From Tetrahymena thermophila SB210 (taxonomy: Eukaryota > Ciliophora > Oligohymenophorea > Hymenostomatida > Tetrahymenidae): DNA of 64,000 nucleotides. Position 1 is the stretch's first letter, and each line of letters opens with the position of its first letter. This document shows, piece after piece, positions 60,898-64,000 of the stretch. Location of the stretch: NCBI RefSeq assembly GCF_000189635.1, contig NW_002475996.1, positions 1 to 64,000 of the forward strand, read 5' to 3'. The notes under the pieces are model-generated. The model saw only the letters and a program-made list of their open reading frames with translations, was not told the origin of the DNA and did not search any database. The translations under genes were made by a program, and so were the position numbers.

Positions 60898-63800
60898 GCA
60901 AATTCCTTACTTATATCAACTTTTCAATTTAGAAAAATAATTTTATTTTTATTTATTTATTTATTAATTAATTAAGAGATAACTAAAAAAAGTTTGAATT
61001 ATTTTTTTATTTTAATTTAAATATCAAAACAAAATAAAATTTTTAATAAATTGATTTATTTTGTTTGAAAAGGGGAAATAGAATTGGTGATAAAGGGGCA
61101 TCAAATATTGGATTAGGTTTGAGTAACTGTACTCAACTTACAAATTTACAATTTGGGATAAGGTAAATATATAAATGTATTTCATTAATCATTTTTAAAA
61201 AAAATTATGTCAAAGCTTTATATTCAAACTGAGTTAAAAAAATAATTAATTTATAAAATGTCTTAAATTTTTAATTTAATGCATTTTCATTTATTAAAGT
61301 AAAAACTTTATTTGGGCTGATGGAGCTTCTACTATTGGTACAGCTCTTGGTAACTGCAAATACCTTACTTATCTCAACTTTTCAATTTAGTAAAATAATT
61401 TTATATTTATTCATTGATAACTAAAAAAAGTTTGTTTGTTTGAAAAAGGGAAAATAAAATCTGTTATAAAGGAGCATCAAATTTTCTATTAGGTTTGAGT
61501 AACTGTACTCAACTTACAAATTTAGAATTAGATATAAGGTAAATAAATAAATAAATTTATTTCATTTATAACTATTTAAAAGATTATGTAAAGCTTTTTA
61601 TTTAAACTGAATTAAAAAAACAAACATTAAATTTATAAATGCTTTAATTTTAATTAAAAATTATTTACATTTATTAAAGCAATAATTACAATTTGGATAC
61701 TTCTTATCTTGGTACAGTAATTGGTAACTTCAAATTCCTTACTAATCTCAAATTGTTTATTCAGTAAAATAATAATTTTATATTTATTCATTCATAACTA
61801 AAAAAAGTTTGAATTATTTTATTTATTTTAATTTAAATAGCAAAACAAATTTAAATAGTTAATAAATTTATTTATTTATTTTGTTTGTTTGTTTGAAAAG
61901 GAGAAATTTAATTAAGGAAACAGTAGGATAACATATTGGATTAGGTTTGAGTAACTGCACTCAACTTACAAATTTAGAATTAGATATAAGGTAAATAAAT
62001 TTATTTCATTTACAACTTTTTAAAAAATTATGTAAAGCTTTTTATTTAAACTGAATTAAAAAAACAAACATTAAATTTATAAAAGCTTTAATTTTTAATT
62101 AAAAATTATTTACATTTATGAAAGCAATAGTTACTATATGGATAAATCTCATCTTGGTACAGTAATTGGTAACTGCAGATTCCTTACTAATCTCAAGTTG
62201 TTTATTTAGTAAAATAATTTTATATTTATTGATTGATAGCTAAATAAAGTTTGAATTATTTAATATATATTTCGATTTATATATTAAAACAAATTTAAAT
62301 AGTAATAAATTTATTTATTTATTTATTTTGTTTTAAAAGCAGTTAAAAAATCAGCGATAAAGAAGCATAAAATATTGGATTAGGTTTGAGTAACTGTATT
62401 CAACTTACAAATTTACAATTAGACTTAGGGTAAATTTATTTCATTTATAATAACTTAAAAAAATTATGTCAAAGCTTTTTATTTAAACTGAATTAATTAA
62501 AAAAACAATTAATTTATAAAATGCTGTCTTAAATTTTTAATTAAATGCTATTTTCATTAATTAAAGTAAAAATTAAATTGGGAATGATGGAGCTTCTACT
62601 ATTGGTACAGCTATTGGCAACTGCAAATTCCTTACTAGTCTTCATTTTGATATTGAGTAATATTGGTTATATATTTATTTTACATTACTTAAAAAAGTTT
62701 GAATTATTTAATAAATTTTTATTTAAATATCAAAACAAATTTAAATAGTTCATTAATTAATTTATTTATTTTGTTTGAATAGTCAAAATTATATCAGTTA
62801 GGAAGGGGCATAAAATATTGGATTAGGTTTGAGTAAATGTACTCAACTTACATATTTACGTTTTAATATAAGGTAAATAAATAAATAAATTTATTTCATT
62901 TATAACTTTTAAAAAAATTATGTCAAAGCTTTTTATTTAAACTGATTTAAAAAAACAAACATTAAATTTATAAAATGCCTTAAATTTTTAATTAAGTAAA
63001 CATTATTTTCATTTAAAAAAGGGAAAATTAAATTGGGGATGATGGAGCTTCTGCTATTGGTACAGCTCTTGGTAACTGCAAATTCCTTAAGAGTCTCTAT
63101 TTTGGTATTTCGTAAAATTAGTATTGGTAATATATCTATCTATCTATCTATTTTTCATTACTTAAAAAAGTTTGAATTATTTAATATATTTATATTTTAA
63201 TATCAAAACAAAATAAAATATTTAATTAATTAATATATTTATTTTGTTTGAAAAGTGAAATTAAAATCAGTAATAAAGGAGCATCTAATATTGGATTAGG
63301 TTTGAGTAACTGTACTCAACTTACAAATTTAAAATTTGATATAATGTAAATATATTTATTTCATTTATAACTTTTACAAAAAATTGATGTCAAAGCTATT
63401 TATTTAAACTGAATTAATTAAAAAAACATTAAATTTATAAAATGCCTTAAATTTTTAATTAAGTAAACATTATTTTCATTTAAAAAAGGGATAATAAAAT
63501 TGGGGATGATGGAGCTTCTACTATTGGTACCGCTCTTGGTAACTGCAAATTCCTTACTAATCTCTTATTAAGAATTTCGTAAAATTAATTAATAATATAT
63601 TTATTTTTTCATTGCATAAAAAAGTTTGAATTATTTATTTTGATTTAAATTTCAAAACAAAATTTAAATAGTTAATTAATTTATTTTATTTGAAAAGGAA
63701 AAATTATATCTATTGTGAAGGGGCATCAATTATTGGATTAGGTTTGAGTAACTGTACTCAACTTACAAATTTACAATTTTAGATAAGGTAAATAAATTTA

Positions 63801-63912
63801 TTTCATTTATAACTTTTTAAAAAATTAATATCAAAGCTTTTTATTTAAACTAAATTAAAAAAAAATTAAATTTATAAAATGTTTTAAATTTTTAATTAAA
63901 TAGTTAATTAAC

Positions 63913-63943
<31 letters not shown>

Positions 63944-64000
63944 TTTTGTTTTAAAAGTAATAATTAAATCAGTGATAAAGGTGCATAGAATATTGGATTA
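55562..64000 (+). CDS. giant one-LRR-per-exon protein (ribonuclease-inhibitor-type LRR), runs off right edge
   Basis: Seen: two leader exons (near 55562-55653, DDQINELYAKYPGIKNWVE; 55979-56013, EYEASQEL) are followed by about 36 exons of about 90 nt, each encoding one LRR of 29-30 residues. LRR exons start near 56083, 56298, 56498, 56668, 56899, 57135 and then every 150-300 bp to 63956. Introns of about 60-270 nt split all joined exons in phase 2. Two exon types dominate: type A (NKIGDKGASNIGLGLSNC, TQLTNL) and type B (NQIGDDGASTIGTALGNC, KFLTNL). From 57347 they mostly alternate A-B. Known: this LRR class builds horseshoe protein-binding surfaces. Inference: a large ligand- or partner-binding protein. 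No catalytic domain is in the window, and a kinase or other module could lie beyond 64000. One exon (60800-60940) is damaged. Confidence 0.85.
60343..60444. mobile_element. ~100-bp MITE-like element with terminal inverted repeats in an LRR intron
   Basis: The left end TAGGGGGGGTGGTTATATGG and the complement of the right end, TAGGGGGGTGGTTACATAGT, match over about 25 bp with one indel and a few transitions. Each end is flanked by a TA that could be a target duplication. The inside holds a small TGTAGT/ACTACA hairpin. The G7/C6 runs stand out sharply from the AT-rich surroundings, and the sister introns of the array lack the insert. It encodes no protein. Confidence 0.8.
60853..60897. repeat. 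AACT microsatellite expansion inside an LRR exon
   Basis: Eleven AACT units replace the single AACT of the GGTAACTGCAAATTCC block found in the sister type-B exons. The 40 extra bases are not a multiple of three. TAA being Gln, the run makes no stop, but the frame downstream is shifted. Confidence 0.9.

Larger units (their letters stand above)
57347..63790 (+). repeat. higher-order tandem repeat of a two-exon (A-B) LRR unit, ~430-460 bp
   Basis: Exon order by start: A57347 B57563 A57801 A58044 B58271 A58500 B58732 A58937 B59161 B59387 A59552 B59781 A59998 B60229 A60580 B60800 A61073 B61300 A61450 B61678 A61905 B62124 A62339 B62567 A62782 B63024 A63257 B63490 A63700, then A again at 63956. Introns after A begin GTAAATAAAT-like, and introns after B begin GTAAAATAATT-like. 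The duplicated unit is therefore exon A + intron + exon B + intron. The AA and BB breaks mark single-exon gains or losses. Confidence 0.85.

Noticed and set aside
1-64000. CRISPR array, rRNA genes or bacterial-style operons
   Set aside because: None seen. The repeats here are degenerate tandem units or exon-intron units without regular spacers, and the genes are intron-rich and eukaryotic.

Overview
The window is ciliate nuclear DNA, most like Tetrahymena or a close oligohymenophorean relative. It is extremely AT-rich. In every gene I could read, TAA and TAG are used inside conserved protein sequence where glutamine belongs, and only TGA ends genes. Short introns (about 35-150 nt) begin GT and end AG. 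A standard-code reading therefore chops every gene into fragments. The gene models below were joined by hand with TAA/TAG read as Gln, and exon phases were checked by arithmetic. I cannot tell macronuclear from micronuclear DNA. A run of exactly 100 N (20654-20753) shows that this is a scaffold.

Layout. 1-2359 (-): RCC1-repeat protein, 3' end off the left edge. 3103-3175 and 3347-3419 (-): two identical tRNA-Lys(UUU) genes. 3904-5625 (-): a hydrophobic multi-pass membrane protein that I do not recognise. 7167-11965 (+): a membrane-anchored insulysin-type M16 metalloprotease. 13022-21240 (-): a leucine-rich-repeat (LRR) gene with one LRR per exon, interrupted by the N gap. 22738-34656: a tandem duplication of about 5.5 kb that carries a secreted IPT/TIG + G8 protein of fibrocystin-L type. 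Its right copy is complete and its left copy is truncated at both ends. 35300-36850: intergenic tandem repeats with a conserved hairpin. 37091-45475 (-): a complete 14-exon P4-ATPase (lipid flippase) with a long tail. 47170-51654 (-): an 8-exon TRM1-family tRNA methyltransferase homologue. 52990-54650: a duplicated, broken 5' piece of that gene, followed by decayed coding sequence that may come from a retroelement. 55562-64000 (+): a second one-LRR-per-exon gene with about 36 LRR exons, running off the right edge.

These are mostly independent housekeeping or surface genes, not an operon-like system. The striking theme is tandem duplication at every scale: two-exon LRR units, intron-private repeats of about 120-190 bp in long introns of three unrelated genes, an intergenic array of similar period, and segmental duplications of 1.2 kb and 5.5 kb. 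Two enzymes carry substitutions in normally invariant motifs: DGET reads DGER in the flippase, and DPYG reads EEYG in the TRM1 homologue.
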